From the NCBI RefSeq assembly GCF_000344685.1, contig NW_006920423.1, positions 690,736 to 754,735 of the forward strand: a DNA stretch of 64,000 bases, given 5' to 3'. Every line of letters begins with the position of its first letter. Positions within the stretch are counted from its first letter, which is position 1. The notes beneath the pieces are model-generated. The model was not told the origin of the DNA. It did no database searches and saw only the letters and a program-made list of their open reading frames with translations. The stretch comes from Gloeophyllum trabeum ATCC 11539. Lineage: Eukaryota > Basidiomycota > Agaricomycetes > Gloeophyllales > Gloeophyllaceae. Position numbers and translations under genes: made by a program. This document shows, one piece after another, positions 12,201-23,670 of this stretch.

Positions 12201-13111
12201 ACGTATTTTGCACCGTTTGGACTACTAGGGGATCAAAAGTAACAAAGGAAATCTATAGTTGTGCTACCCTTGATTTCACATTGATTGGCCCGCGTTGTGG
12301 ATTGGAAACCCAGAAGGGTCAAATTATGTTCCTTTCCAGATCCTGGGCCTTCTAGTTGTACCAACGGCAGTACTTACATACGACGCCGAGTTCTGGAAGG
12401 TCGCGCGAGCCCCGGGCGACATGATTGTCCAACGCCGGGAATGCGGTAGTAAGTATTAACCCCTGATGTGGCAACCTACCATCATAACCAATGGTTGGCC
12501 CGGGCGAATGAGTCGTTGAGCTTGCCAAAGCCCACTAATAAACACATAGCCACTCTATTCATGACGGACAACAATATCAATGTATTGACGCAGCAGCGCA
12601 GAGACCGAGGAACGAACAAGTCGGTACAGAGCTAGCTATGAATACGAGACGTGTATACAGGCGTGATGTTTGTACATGTTTGCTGATGTGGTCTAAGTTC
12701 CAAGACAATGCGTTCCCATGATGTGACGCTGCATACTAGCATGAGCATGCCCGATTCCTACATTCAGGCTTCGACACATGAAGCTTGCTCATTTCCTGGA
12801 GGAGAGTCAACGCAATTACAGGGAGAGGCTGATCACTGATACCGACGTAATGGACCGAGTTACTCCCGGCTCGACCCGGAGAACTGAAATACACCCTGAG
12901 TACACCGATCTGGCTTTCTCGGAAATTGCGCCTCACTCACCGATCTTGTGATATCTGGAACCAGAGGGTAAACCTGATGTCCGTAAGTGTGGCACGATTA
13001 TCTGGGTCATACGGAATCAGCTCCCAGCACTCTTGAATCCGACCACCTTTTCCCGCCACAAATACAAGCTAAACTAGATCGTCTTGATAGCGTCCCGTAC
13101 TCTCCTCTGTC
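12201..13111. other. Intergenic stretch without a supported gene
   Basis: About 0.9 kb with no supported ORF, repeat or RNA gene. It includes the promoter of the But2-like gene. Confidence 0.5.
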
Positions 13112-14026
13112 ATGTTCGCTTTCAAAGAAGGGTACGCTCCACTACCTCAATCCTCTTCTAACCAAGAGACGCGGGCCACAAGATCGTATGTCAGCTTGTG
13201 GACCCTCCTGGGCTGTTTGTTGTGTACAGGGGTCAGCGTCCTTACGATCGTCATTGGAGACGACCGAAAAGCGAGCGCGCCTTCCTGTACGGCGGATTAC
13301 ACCAAGGATGACATAGCTTCGCTGCGGTGGCCATCGCAGTTCATGGGCTTCGACAATCTGAAGCGCCCCCTCTTCAACGAGAGGAGGACCCTGATTAACT
13401 ACCCTGCAGTAGTCATGCAAATCGATCAGGATGCTCAAGCCGTCATTTTTGATGACGATCCAAAGCGATATATGGCTCGCATAGGCACCATTTCTCCCGA
13501 AGATAGGCAAATCCGAGTTACCAGAAGCGTGAGCATGCCAGATACACACGGCGTTGTATTGGTTGACTAACGTTGTTCCACAAGGTCTCGACAATCGTTC
13601 AGTTCCGCGTCTTGGACTACGGGATGGAATGGTGTGATCTACAGTTGACTATACCCTTGAATTCGGACGACTCGGTACAAATATGCGATGGCAATATGGC
13701 TCTGGCCATACACCGACTCAACGCCTCATCGCTACTGAACGGAAAGAAGCTTGGCTACAAGGCAAGGCCTGCACGCGTCAGCAAAATCGCAGAGATCGAA
13801 TTGAGCAAAATGAAGGACGTCGATTTTCGCCGCCGCGTGTCTTGCAGAATGGGGGAAGTCTTGACCTTCGAGATTGTGCATTCCTCGGTGGAGAGCGATT
13901 GCTACGTGGAATGGTGGCAGGACCCCGACAAATCTACTACAGGTGAAGTTGCTTTTGTCATCTCCTGCGATACGTGATTTTGACGTGAACTCAGCCGTAT
14001 ACGTAGTCCAACACTCCACAGCGTAG
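13112..14026 (+). CDS. But2-like (ubiquitin 3 binding protein But2 C-terminal type) membrane protein
   Basis: Exons 13112-13528, 13585-13942 and 13995-14026 are joined over introns of 56 and 52 nt and give 268 residues. The last exon is only 32 nt. It was chosen because it replaces a poor tail with AVYVVQHSTA, the type of ending seen in homologous agaricomycete proteins. The N-terminus is cytosolic. One membrane helix follows at about 34-48 (LWTLLGCLLCTGVSVLTIVIG), then an extracytosolic domain with the family landmarks of an Ile-Asn-Tyr-Pro strand, STIVQFRVLDYGMEWC and the final CYVEWWQD. Such proteins are abundant in Agaricomycetes and often annotated by likeness to yeast But2. Their role is unknown and the ubiquitin-like binding implied by the name has not been shown for them. 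Confidence 0.72.
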
Positions 14027-15868
14027 AACCCTTGCGAACGACATTTCTGCAGGTGCGGGCTCAGAGTTGAGGAGGTGAAGCATTGATATTGAATACGAAT
14101 GAGATCATCTATTCCGTACGAACTACTTTTGAGACTTCATTATCTACGCGCGCCTATGCTTTCTGCGGGTGGGCAGTGCCCTACTGTAAGTGAACGAATC
14201 AACGCGGTTCTCATGCGTTGCACGGGAACCACTTAGTACCGTATTTTAGACGGTGATGATTCAGTGTTGCACGCTCAACGTCCATAGATAGGCTGAGCAC
14301 TACATGTTCCTCATGTAACAAACCCTCGGCTGCATAAAATTAACTCGGCTCTCATGGCGGGGGACTCGCAGAGGCTCAGCGCTCAGGTTCCAATCCCCAC
14401 AGTGTCACTTGAGACGGCAATTCATAGGCCAACGCTCAACGAGGCAACGTGGATTCGTCGGCTCAGGAGAATGAATAACGGAGCGCTAGGAATATACAGC
14501 TTGGGTGCAGTAGGGCGCCGACGAGTACTCCCTCTTTGTGGGGTGAATATGCATCGCGGGCTTGAAGGGAAGACGCGTGCCACTGATGGTCCGTGTCAAT
14601 GATGGACGACCCGTCACATACGATTGTCTCAGCCTGAGCTCTCGAGTGTATTCCAATAGAAAATAAGAGCATAAGGAATGCTCTTTGCTTTGAGTGGGGG
14701 CGAGGTGCCCGATCAAGCGGCCCATCAAGGTGAGAGACTGGACAATCCGACTCGGACTTCATCACTCCATGCACAGGCATCTTCACTGACCCTCTCAAAC
14801 AGATGATGCAGATCCATGCATGGGATACTCGAGAGACAGTCCGACTTCTACATTTTCAGCCTTGCGGATTTCGTCGTGCCAAACCGAGAGGTGAAGATTT
14901 CATGATGTCCGCTCCCATCATTCGTTATAAGTGTGCCCTAACAGACAACGCTGATGGGACGGATGATAACTGACACATAATAGTGAGCTACATAGAATAT
15001 GAAATGCGGGGTGAGTACCTTCAAACATCTGATACACTAGCATCTACCCGGCGAGAACACAGGCATACCTCAAGGGGAGATGCCGTGGCCACTGGGTATC
15101 AGGGAGGTTCTGGCCGTCCAACAGAGTTTCACGCAAGCTGATTGGTAGAGGACAGCTTGTTGCAGTGGCAGCCGTCTGCTCGTTTGCTGAGTGCTGATGC
15201 CACTCGCTAGCAGGCATCACGGTGGTGCAGTTCAGAAGCCTGATTCTACGGAGGATTCGACAAGGGCGGGCGGTGGCGGACGTTGCTCAGTTCAAATTCC
15301 CTAATTAGTACGAAGGCTCATCTAGACTAAGATGAAGGTTTAGATTGGACAGAGATTCCAGGACGAGTCGACCTCATTTCCTAATCACTCTGCGGACAGA
15401 CATCAGGCTCACTACATTTCGACCAGAAACCACGGATTTTTCATGCATCTGTGGGATCGCTCTGCAGTACATCCCTGGGGGGTTTGCCATACCTGATCGT
15501 CATGGAAGATGGCGGCTCCATGATGTCCCCTGCAAGACCTTTGTCCGGGAAGTAGAAGGGTCTCCATGATTCAATTATTCGCTCCGAGTTATCCGAACAG
15601 AAACGCTGATGGGGTGGATGTGAGTGGTAATATCGACGCGTGTCTGTTACCAGGACATGGTACACACATAGCGGAGCGCGTTGCATCTCATACCCTAATC
15701 CGAGAACGTAAGGATATCACCTCGTATATGACAGCGGTCTAATATCATCTCGGTGGGACAGGTCGGAAGGAACATGCAGAAAATGATTTGAGCCGCTATG
15801 CCATCACACGAGGGCTACGAGCATAAGAAGGCAAGAACTTGGAGCAGAAAGCGTTCACTACACCCAGC
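14027..15868. other. Gene-free stretch
   Basis: About 1.8 kb with only scattered short ORFs. A minus-strand ORF near 14465-14800 has a short hydrophobic start but no good signal peptide or splice support, so it is not called. Confidence 0.45.
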
Positions 15869-16080
15869 ATGAGTTCAATGCTCAAGTCTGTCGTATCGAT
15901 TTTGCTTCTGTGCGTCGTTGTCACCTTGGTCGAATCTACGCCAGTATTCCGTCGGGAAACTGCTTGCATTGGCATAATCACTGGAACCGGTACGACTAGT
16001 CTCACATTGCCGTCTGTCGTTGTAACTCATTGAAGTCTGTAGATCAGCCTGGCAATGACGTCGAGGACTGCGGAGTCTAG
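15869..16080 (+). CDS. Short secreted peptide precursor with dibasic site (52 aa)
   Basis: Exons 15869-15989 and 16043-16080 surround a 53-nt GTACGA/TGTAG intron and give 52 residues. A strong signal peptide (SVVSILLLCVVVTLVES) is followed by TPVFRR, whose Arg-Arg is a typical Kex2 cleavage site. The remaining 23 residues start at ETAC, end in DCGV and contain two cysteines that could form one disulfide. The tail is not a CaaX box, so a lipid-modified mating pheromone is unlikely. The gene lies between a But2-like gene and an orphan seven-helix receptor-like gene, and 3.7 kb from a UstY-type gene. It could be a secreted signalling peptide, a RiPP precursor with a single core, or a chance ORF. 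The clean splice model and signal peptide favour a real gene. Confidence 0.5.
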
Positions 16081-17387
16081 GTAGGAAAATAGACCGAGAG
16101 TCGACGTAGGTGATAATGTTTTATCGGGTCGCACTTCGCAGTGATCACCCAAACATTATCGCAGCTTCAAGCGATGGCCTTCAAATTGCAGAGAGTGTTC
16201 ATCCGGATAAGTGTGACTTTTGACGGGTGAAATGTAGACGAAGCAGTTGCACATACGCTCATCAGTTGTAAACCTTATATTCTCCTTGTGAATATTGGGA
16301 TGGCGATGTTATAACAACATGTATTTCAGTTCGTTTGGAAACGATGTCCGAATTCTTGGACAGTATGTGCTGTACGGATGCGCGAGACGATTGAGTCATT
16401 GCGATGAGAGACTCGGAGTGTATCGCCACACGCGGGACTTCCTGTCACTCTAACACACATTTGTAGAACTCTGCAGAGCAGCCTACATGCCGTTTGAGAT
16501 GGTACTACGTGAGTATCGGCATTAATATTCACTTGGCTGCCGACGTTAAGTGCCACACATGGCCCTGGACCGGGAAAGCGGGGGGGCATGAAGATGGACA
16601 TAAAGTCGGAATGATGGCCGCACATCGGAAAGCTGAATAGGCACGATAAGACTTGAAGACGATGTCAGACGGTACTGTAATGGATTACTCCTGCGACTCG
16701 GGGTGCCCGTGCCGTGGTACCCTCTGGGGTCGAGATAAGGCCCCGAAAGCCAGGTAAAGCCCGTCCTCATGCGGACACAAGCGACGATCTGATTAATATT
16801 GGTTGAACGTATATAGAGAAGTATACTGTCCGCCCGGCACTGGAGTGTTGCTCAAAAGGACTGTCCCCGGCTTGAGATAAACCGGATGCAACTCGAGTCA
16901 CGGTCACACTACCTCCAAGGCTTGATTAATGATTAGTACTTCGAATATCCATCTTGGCTTTTCATCTGGCTCCCGGATGGTCATGGGACTCAACGGTCTT
17001 GGAAAGCTCTCCCACTGCCATAGTCGAAAGACGGTGATCAAAGGCTGTCGAGCACCCATGCTGGCAGTGCGATGGGATCCCGAATCCTATCGTAACATGG
17101 GTCATTGGGTGACACACTCGCAAGATATCGAAATGACCAACTGTAGCGACTGCAGGGTCTGCATTCAGTCCTTGTATCTCGCCACAACAGCCCATCTAAT
17201 ACTAAGAACAACGCAGCGCGAGAATCCATGCCCATCTGTCTCCAACACTGGGGCTCATGACCACAGACTGACACTTCGTGATTTGACGGCGCGGTCCAGG
17301 TAATGTGAGAACACTGCCCAATAACATGCAGCTATGGTTTAAGTAGCGAACGGTCGCCCGAGGTTGCAGCTGTCGAGCCCTCCTGCG
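16081..17387. other. Intergenic stretch without a supported gene
   Basis: About 1.3 kb. Overlapping ORFs on both strands at 16320-17300 have no motif or splice support. Confidence 0.45.
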
Positions 17388-18664
17388 ATGTCCTACGCCC
17401 CGAACGAAACCCACGCTCAGATCTACAGCGAGGAGACGTTTCTTCAAGGCGCTCTTCTCGCCTCTGTTGGATATGGTGTCGTCCTCACCCTGTACGTTTT
17501 CTGCATGCACCTCCTGGTCACCGGCATGAACGCTACCAACCGACGCACGAATGCATGTTTCATCGTCTACGTCACCGTCATGTTCGTCCTCGGGACGCTC
17601 TTCCAAGCGTCCAATTCTCAGTTCACGCAGCTGGCGTACGTGGAGGACCGCGACTTCCCCGGCGGCCCTGCCGTGTATGAAGAAGCCATGTTCTACATAC
17701 CGGTTGACACAATGGGCAACGTCGCGTACGTCCTGTCGAACTGGCTGGCGGACGGGCTGCTGGTAAGGCTTCCGCTGTGCAAACGTCAGACGCGTTCTAA
17801 GCGTCCCAGCACAGATGTGGCGCTGCATGGTCATCTGCCGAGCGAGCTTCATACCGATCTGGATTATCATGGCTCTCCCCTGCCTTTTGTACGCGGGCTC
17901 CCTGTGTCAGTACCAACTTGCGATTGGCGGGCCACGCATCTGCTGACACATCTGCAGCCATGGGCGTTTGCTACCTAGTACAGGTATCCACGCCGAACTC
18001 CTCGGCGTGGGTGACCACGAGCGTGAACTTCACGCTTCCGTACGCGTCGCTCTCGTTCGGGCTCAACATCATCATCACGCTAGTGATCGTGGTGCGCCTC
18101 CTCGTGTCACGCCGCCAGTTGCGAAGGATCCTCGGCCGCGGCCACGGGACGCACTACACGAGCATCATGGCAATGCTCGTCGAGTCCGCGATCCTCTACG
18201 CCGCGTTCTCAATATTCTTCCTCGCGCCATGGGCGGCCGGGAACGCCCTCGCGAACATTTGTTTTCAGGCATCCGGCCAGGTCCAGGTGCGCTAGCCTGC
18301 CTTTCCTCATTTCGCTTCTCTACCATCTCCCCGATTGATCCACGCACGGTTGCCTTCACAGATCATTGCGCCGTTCATGATCATCGCGCGCGTCGCGCTC
18401 GGCAAGGCCTGGGGCGCGGACACGTCGACGAAGCTCTTCACGGCCGGGACAGGGGCAGCGGCGCGCTCGCGCTCCGGGAACGCCGTGCGGATGGTCGCGT
18501 ACCCCAGGATGAAGTTCGCCTCTAACCCCGCTGGGACTGGCGCATCGGGCGACAGCCCGACCCTCAACGGCAGTGGGCTCCTCCCCAAGCCCGAGCTTGA
18601 GGCAGAGGGCGAATATGCCGTTGCGATCAATAAAGCTGTCGATGCTGAGTTCAGTGCGGTGTGA
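17388..18664 (+). CDS. Orphan seven-helix membrane protein (basidiomycete-specific type)
   Basis: Four exons (17388-17762, 17815-17905, 17958-18286, 18362-18664) are joined over introns of 52, 52 and 75 nt, giving 365 residues. Hydrophobic segments in order include GALLASVGYGVVLTLYVFCM, ACFIVYVTVMFVLGTLF, the TMGNVAYVLSNWLADGLLVW helix, a helix in IPIWIIMALPCLLYAG, SLSFGLNIIITLVIVVRLLV, ILYAAFSIFFLAPWA and the final IIAPFMIIARVALG. A long Ala/Gly/Ser-rich cytoplasmic tail follows. An NXT sequon lies at the N-terminus (NETH). The topology and the D-G-LLV-W-R-C pattern match the large expanded agaricomycete family of seven-helix proteins often thought to be receptors. It lacks the Ste3 pheromone receptor pattern. 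No ligand is known. The ATG at 17388 was chosen because upstream in-frame sequence lacks an ATG. Confidence 0.8.
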
Positions 18665-18984
18665 TTGCATACGTACTGATGTTTCATATGTACATGTGTG
18701 TATATACATTCACCATAGTGCTGCCGCAGTCTCCTCTCCTTGGCTAATCATTGTTGATTTCGTGGCCTTGCTGCTCAATCCGTGCACCGTCATAGTTTGC
18801 CTGCGCAACTCGAACCAAGAAGGTAAGTATAGTATTATCCCGGGCCGTCGTACATTCGTGCGCGATACAAACTTAAGACAAGTAAGCGGATCAGGGATAG
18901 TTGGCAGTCAGTGTGCATGTGAACAGTGGAGATAAAGAGGGATATTGTCCTATAGCAAACGGGTGCACTCCACCGTTTGGTCCG
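18665..18984. other. Short spacer before the LINE remnant
   Basis: About 320 bp with no supported ORF, probably the terminator region of the seven-helix protein gene. Confidence 0.45.
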
Positions 18985-20191
18985 AGGCGAAATGCGTTTA
19001 TGCACGGCCCCCGGCGGGAGCCGGGGAGTGTAGGACTCGAGATAACGCTCGGAGCATCCGTTGGGTAGGGGTCCGGGGCGTTCTAATACCTACTAAAACC
19101 TCAGGGCGTGCTGCCCAGTTTTCAGGGAGGGAGTCGGGATTTTTAAGGATGTGTGTCCATGTATTCGTAACTTTCCTTATTTCCTTGGGAGATCGTTTTA
19201 TTTTGCTTGCTACGATGTGGTCAATACTCAGACGGCGGTTGATGGCATTTGTCCATCTTGAGAGGATGGTCTTTACAGTATGAGTTTTCTGTTGGATCAC
19301 CCGTTCGCAACGGAGGACCCAAAGCAGGCATATGGCTTCGGAGACCAATATCTGCAGTAGTCTGGAGGCGCCGGGGTGGGGCTTGCCTTCCTAGGGTGGA
19401 TCTTCGTGGTCGTCATTTGAGGCATCACTTGCCGGGGAAGAGTAGTCAAGGGTGACGGCGAGTTTCCCGCAACTCAACATTGCGCCGAAGTTGAGGTCGG
19501 GCCATTTGCCGAAGGAGCTGGGCCATAGGTCTTCGGTGAGCAGCCAGACGATTTCGCGGGCAGGTGTAGTGCACTCTAATAGTATGTGGTCTAGGTTATC
19601 AGCGCAATCTGTGCAGGTGGGGCATATTGCTCGCATCTCATACCCAGTAATAGGTAGCCAGTAGTCGCCTACCCGGTGAGCCCGCTGGATGGCTTTGTAT
19701 AGGAATTGTCTGATGAGGGGGCGTATCGTAGGGTTCCGGCAGGAGTTCCAGAGCTGCGAGGGCAGTTCTTGGGAGTGCGTTATTTCTTCCAGGCTGTCCT
19801 GCATGCGGGAGATATTGTAGGCAGGGCGTCGCGGGCGGGTGTTTGGGGCTTTCCTGGCCCGATTGGCGGTAGTGTTGCGAGGAACGAAATTTAGAATGAT
19901 GTGAGAAACAATGGATAAAGACTGCGACGGACAGTGATCGTTGATCCCGTCGAGCAAGCAACGACCCAGGATCGAGGACGGGGGACGGATGGTTCTAGGA
20001 ACCTGGCAATGACCGCTAGGGAAGGGAGGAGACCGTCCGTCCGTCCTGGGTAATAAATGAAAGGCGAGGAGGAGAGGGAAGGGTGGGTGGCTGGGTAGCG
20101 CTACCGGCTCTCGACAGCCATTAGGGACATTGGCTCGGGGGCGGCGGCTGGTGCAGCGATCTCTTCGACCATAGCCATCTCGTCGTACCAC
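18985..20191 (-). mobile_element. Decayed 3' end of a LINE-like (non-LTR) retrotransposon
   Basis: The minus strand encodes the C-terminal part of the RNase H-associated polyprotein found in many agaricomycete genomes. The zinc-knuckle-like block CPTCTDCADNLDHILLEC is present, followed by REIVWLLTEDLWP. In another frame comes the end segment with WVLRCERV, INRRLSIDHIV and PENWAARPEVLVGIR. The two parts (about 20191-19391 and 19348-18985) are in different frames, and the reverse transcriptase and endonuclease are missing, so this is a 5'-truncated, frame-shifted remnant. 5' truncation is usual for LINE insertions. No poly-A tail or target-site duplication could be set with certainty. Confidence 0.7.
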
Positions 20192-20636
20192 TACTGAGCG
20201 CTGAGCCTAAGGCGGCGGGAAGCCGAGTACCAGTGTAGGACTCGGGACTGCTGAGAGGGACTTCATGATTTAGAACGTATGCTCATGTAGTGCGCCACGC
20301 GCTAGCGCTGCTCACGTAGCGTGTGCACCTTTCACAGTCGTTGCGAGTGGCCCACCCCTGTTGTCTCGGTTATTCAGTGGCTCAGGTTAAATTCTAGGCC
20401 TATATACTGTGTGCAGGGAGTAAGTATGCTCTTCCCCGCGTTCGGACTAGGACTAAACTCACGATATATCGAAGATAACTGTCAAACCACAACGTTATGC
20501 CTCATAGTGTCAAGTCACCTGCATATATTTGTGCGTTACACATCCAACTACTAGTTTACTACCTCAACCTGGCAGCGAAAGATTATTTACGTGGTGCGGA
20601 GGCCATCATCCGGTCGAGTATCATCAATCTCGGATT
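20192..20636. other. Spacer between LINE remnant and iminopeptidase gene
   Basis: No supported gene is present. Part of it may belong to the upstream portion of the LINE remnant, but no further protein match was seen. Confidence 0.4.
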
Positions 20637-21591
20637 CTACACATTTGTCAAGAAGTTGGCGACGACCTTCATATACCTCTCTCTTTCCTCCCAGAACGGC
20701 ATGTGAGTGGCCGTTACGAATTGCACCCACTTTACTTTAGGGCACTTGTTGAAAAATGGCAAGACTACAGGGTCTTGGGCCTCATCGTTGAGACCATTCG
20801 TGAGCAGTATTGGGTACGATAATGCGTGGAGATCATGGATGACGGACCATGTCTTGATTGTGCCCGTGATGCAGAACTCGGAAGGGCCGTTCCTAGGATA
20901 TCACACGTTAGCTATAACTATACAAGTGAGTAGACACTCACATGGTATGATAGACTGTCAAGTCGTCATTCATCGCAGCCACGGAATCGAGAACCTCCTG
21001 TGGCCATGGATCCAGGGAGCATACATGCTTCCTGTAAAACACCAGCTTCCCATCTTGGTACTCTTTGTCCGCCGTTGTACCCTCCTCTTCGTGCCTACGG
21101 AGCATATCCCCAAGTGCCTTCGGCAGCCCTAGTAGCAGCTTGTTCGTCTCCTCCATCCACAACTCCATCGAAGCAGGCGTCCCCACCAGAACGATATGTT
21201 TCAGACCGGCTGGCTTGCGAGCTGCCGCAAACATTGCGGCGAGCATCCCGCCCCAGGAGTGACCAAGCAGATCGTAGTTGTGGGCGATACCGAAGTGATC
21301 AAGGAGATTCTGGAGCTCGTCCATGAAGAGGTCGTACGTCCAGAATTCTGCTCCTCTGTCGCGGAGATGACTTGATTTACCGCTACCAATTTGGTCGTAG
21401 AAAATGACCGGGATGCCCTGCTGGACGTGGAGGTCACTATGGGACGCAAGGTAGTCATGCGACATGCCTGGGCCGCCATGGAGAACGATGAGGGGGCGAG
21501 CTGAGGGATTCAGGTCGCCTAAGAGCTTATACCAGGTCTGGAACGTCTCATTCCCAACGGTGAAGTCGATTGTGCCCGTGGTGACTGTCAT
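20637..21591 (-). CDS. Proline iminopeptidase-type alpha/beta hydrolase (peptidase S33)
   Basis: Enzymes of this family release N-terminal proline or other residues from peptides or amides in the cytosol. Exons 21591-20942 and 20892-20637 are joined over a 49-nt intron and give 301 residues, the usual family size. The HGGPG oxyanion motif is at 38-42 and the nucleophile elbow GHSWGG has Ser112. The acid is probably in the GLNDEAQD segment, and the catalytic His in ATHMPFWEE near the C-terminus. All three parts of the triad are present and there is no signal peptide, so it is a cytosolic enzyme. Two decayed 3' ends of close relatives occur near 44.5 and 47.5-48.0 kb beside esterase genes, so this family has been copied within the locus. 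The substrate preference is unknown. Confidence 0.87.
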
Positions 21592-22595
21592 TTTGTCCAG
21601 GGACTCAGATTGTTAGACACGTCCTTTTATGCGCGAAGGTTCGAAAAGTCGAGCTTGTAGCCAACGGGTGTCAGAAGTTAGGGTCAAGCCGGGAGGAAGA
21701 CCAGGCTGGCCAATTGCTGTGGTGCCGTCCATAGCAAATCTCGTTCTGCACATGTCCAATAGGTACTGATGAGAGTACCCTGCCGGGACAAAAGAGGTAA
21801 GTGATGACAATCGACTGGAACTCTAAGACTGTTCGAAAATGGATCCAAAGCGACCGCCAAGGTTGGTATCATATTTAGAACCAGGGATTCGAATAAATCG
21901 TAAGTACCAACCTAAGAGGGGGAATCGAAATGATGGAACAGGCGATCGTCCATTATCAGTGCAGCACGACGTGGCACGTTTATGTGATGCATGTGCATAG
22001 TGGATATTCTTTCAACGGCGTAGGTGCGGTTGGTATTGGACCATCAGGCCCAATCATACCTCAGATACAGTCCATTCGCATCTCTCCGGTTCTGATTGTT
22101 ATCCCGCGGTCCTGGACCCACTAGATGGTGTCGAAGATGAAGGAGACAGCATGGAACCTTCTGCGGCGCGCTCGTCCAGCTCCAAAGACTGATAAGATCC
22201 TCTCGGGCCCGGCACTTGGTGACCGAGGTGCCAGGTCGTTCAAGCAGCTCGATACCTATTCTCAGTTTACCGGGCAACGATCGTTCCGCTGGCACAAGTC
22301 TCCGGTAGGAACTCACCTTTCTTCGGTATGGGCGGCATCACATAGTGGAAGTTACCGTATCCAGTTTGCCAAGGGGCTTTCTCCGCTCCAACCTGGCGGG
22401 CAGCTAATCACGCCCAGTTTTGTTGGGAGAGGGGTTCCTCCCACAAAAGGAGACTTCTCGCCCCAGATCGCAGCCACGATAACCATTACCACTGGGTACA
22501 TCACCCATATTGAGCATGCACAAAACTTTGAGAATAACCGGTCAAAGGACAAACTTTTTTCATGATTGTCCATTGCACAGTCAGTGAAACAAATT
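21592..22595. other. Gene-free stretch left of the assembly gap
   Basis: No ORF with recognisable features. It includes the promoter of the iminopeptidase gene and unique sequence up to the repeat that borders the gap. Confidence 0.45.
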
Positions 22596-23080
22596 AGAAT
22601 AATACTACTTTTGAGTGTGCAAAAATCTGATTGTGACACAGGATATGATCTTTGTTCAGCACTGTTCATTGAACTTTCATTTGTTTTGCAAGGCAACACT
22701 ATGAACAAAATTTGACCTTTGTCCAGTTCCTTTCACACTTTCTCAGTGGCTCAATACGGGTATTGTACCCAGTGTATGGTTATCTCCAGGTACATTTACT
22801 TTGGGCATCTGTACAGAACTGTGAGCGCATCTGCATTTATGGGTTGACAGCCAGGAATATGAATACCATGGTCGGGCAGTTTAGGCATGTTGATATCATG
22901 AGAACCGATGTTGATATGAAGACCCTCACGCGATAGGCACAGACTAGGTCACCACACGAGGACCCGGCTCGAGTTGGAAGCAGGCGTACCTGTTTATACG
23001 GACAGTCCCCTCCAGCGCACCGCACGTCCCTTCGGATTCGCTGATGTCGTTCTTTCAGTTACTCGGGGCGCCCGCCGAAT
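22596..23080 (+). repeat. Left copy of 485-bp direct repeat flanking the gap
   Basis: This block is repeated at 23671-24155 with a constant offset of 1,075 and no difference that I could find. It ends exactly where the run of N starts. This points to overlapping contig ends that were not merged, not to a biological duplication. It contains no supported gene. Confidence 0.9.
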
Positions 23081-23670
23081 NNNNNNNNNNNNNNNNNNNN
23101 NNNNNNNNNNNNNNNNNNNNNNNNNNNNNNNNNNNNNNNNNNNNNNNNNNNNNNNNNNNNNNNNNNNNNNNNNNNNNNNNNNNNNNNNNNNNNNNNNNNN
23201 NNNNNNNNNNNNNNNNNNNNNNNNNNNNNNNNNNNNNNNNNNNNNNNNNNNNNNNNNNNNNNNNNNNNNNNNNNNNNNNNNNNNNNNNNNNNNNNNNNNN
23301 NNNNNNNNNNNNNNNNNNNNNNNNNNNNNNNNNNNNNNNNNNNNNNNNNNNNNNNNNNNNNNNNNNNNNNNNNNNNNNNNNNNNNNNNNNNNNNNNNNNN
23401 NNNNNNNNNNNNNNNNNNNNNNNNNNNNNNNNNNNNNNNNNNNNNNNNNNNNNNNNNNNNNNNNNNNNNNNNNNNNNNNNNNNNNNNNNNNNNNNNNNNN
23501 NNNNNNNNNNNNNNNNNNNNNNNNNNNNNNNNNNNNNNNNNNNNNNNNNNNNNNNNNNNNNNNNNNNNNNNNNNNNNNNNNNNNNNNNNNNNNNNNNNNN
23601 NNNNNNNNNNNNNNNNNNNNNNNNNNNNNNNNNNNNNNNNNNNNNNNNNNNNNNNNNNNNNNNNNNNNNN
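23081..23670. other. Assembly gap (590 N)
   Basis: An unbroken run of N. ORFs spanning it are meaningless. Because the same 485 bp border it on both sides, the true gap may not exist or may hide a tandem repeat. Confidence 0.98.

Noticed and set aside
14465..14800. Minus-strand ORF with a short hydrophobic start
   Set aside because: The hydrophobic part is too short for a signal peptide and no intron model improves it.
15869..16080. Mating pheromone precursor
   Set aside because: The tail DCGV is not a CaaX box and the neighbouring seven-helix protein lacks the Ste3 pattern.
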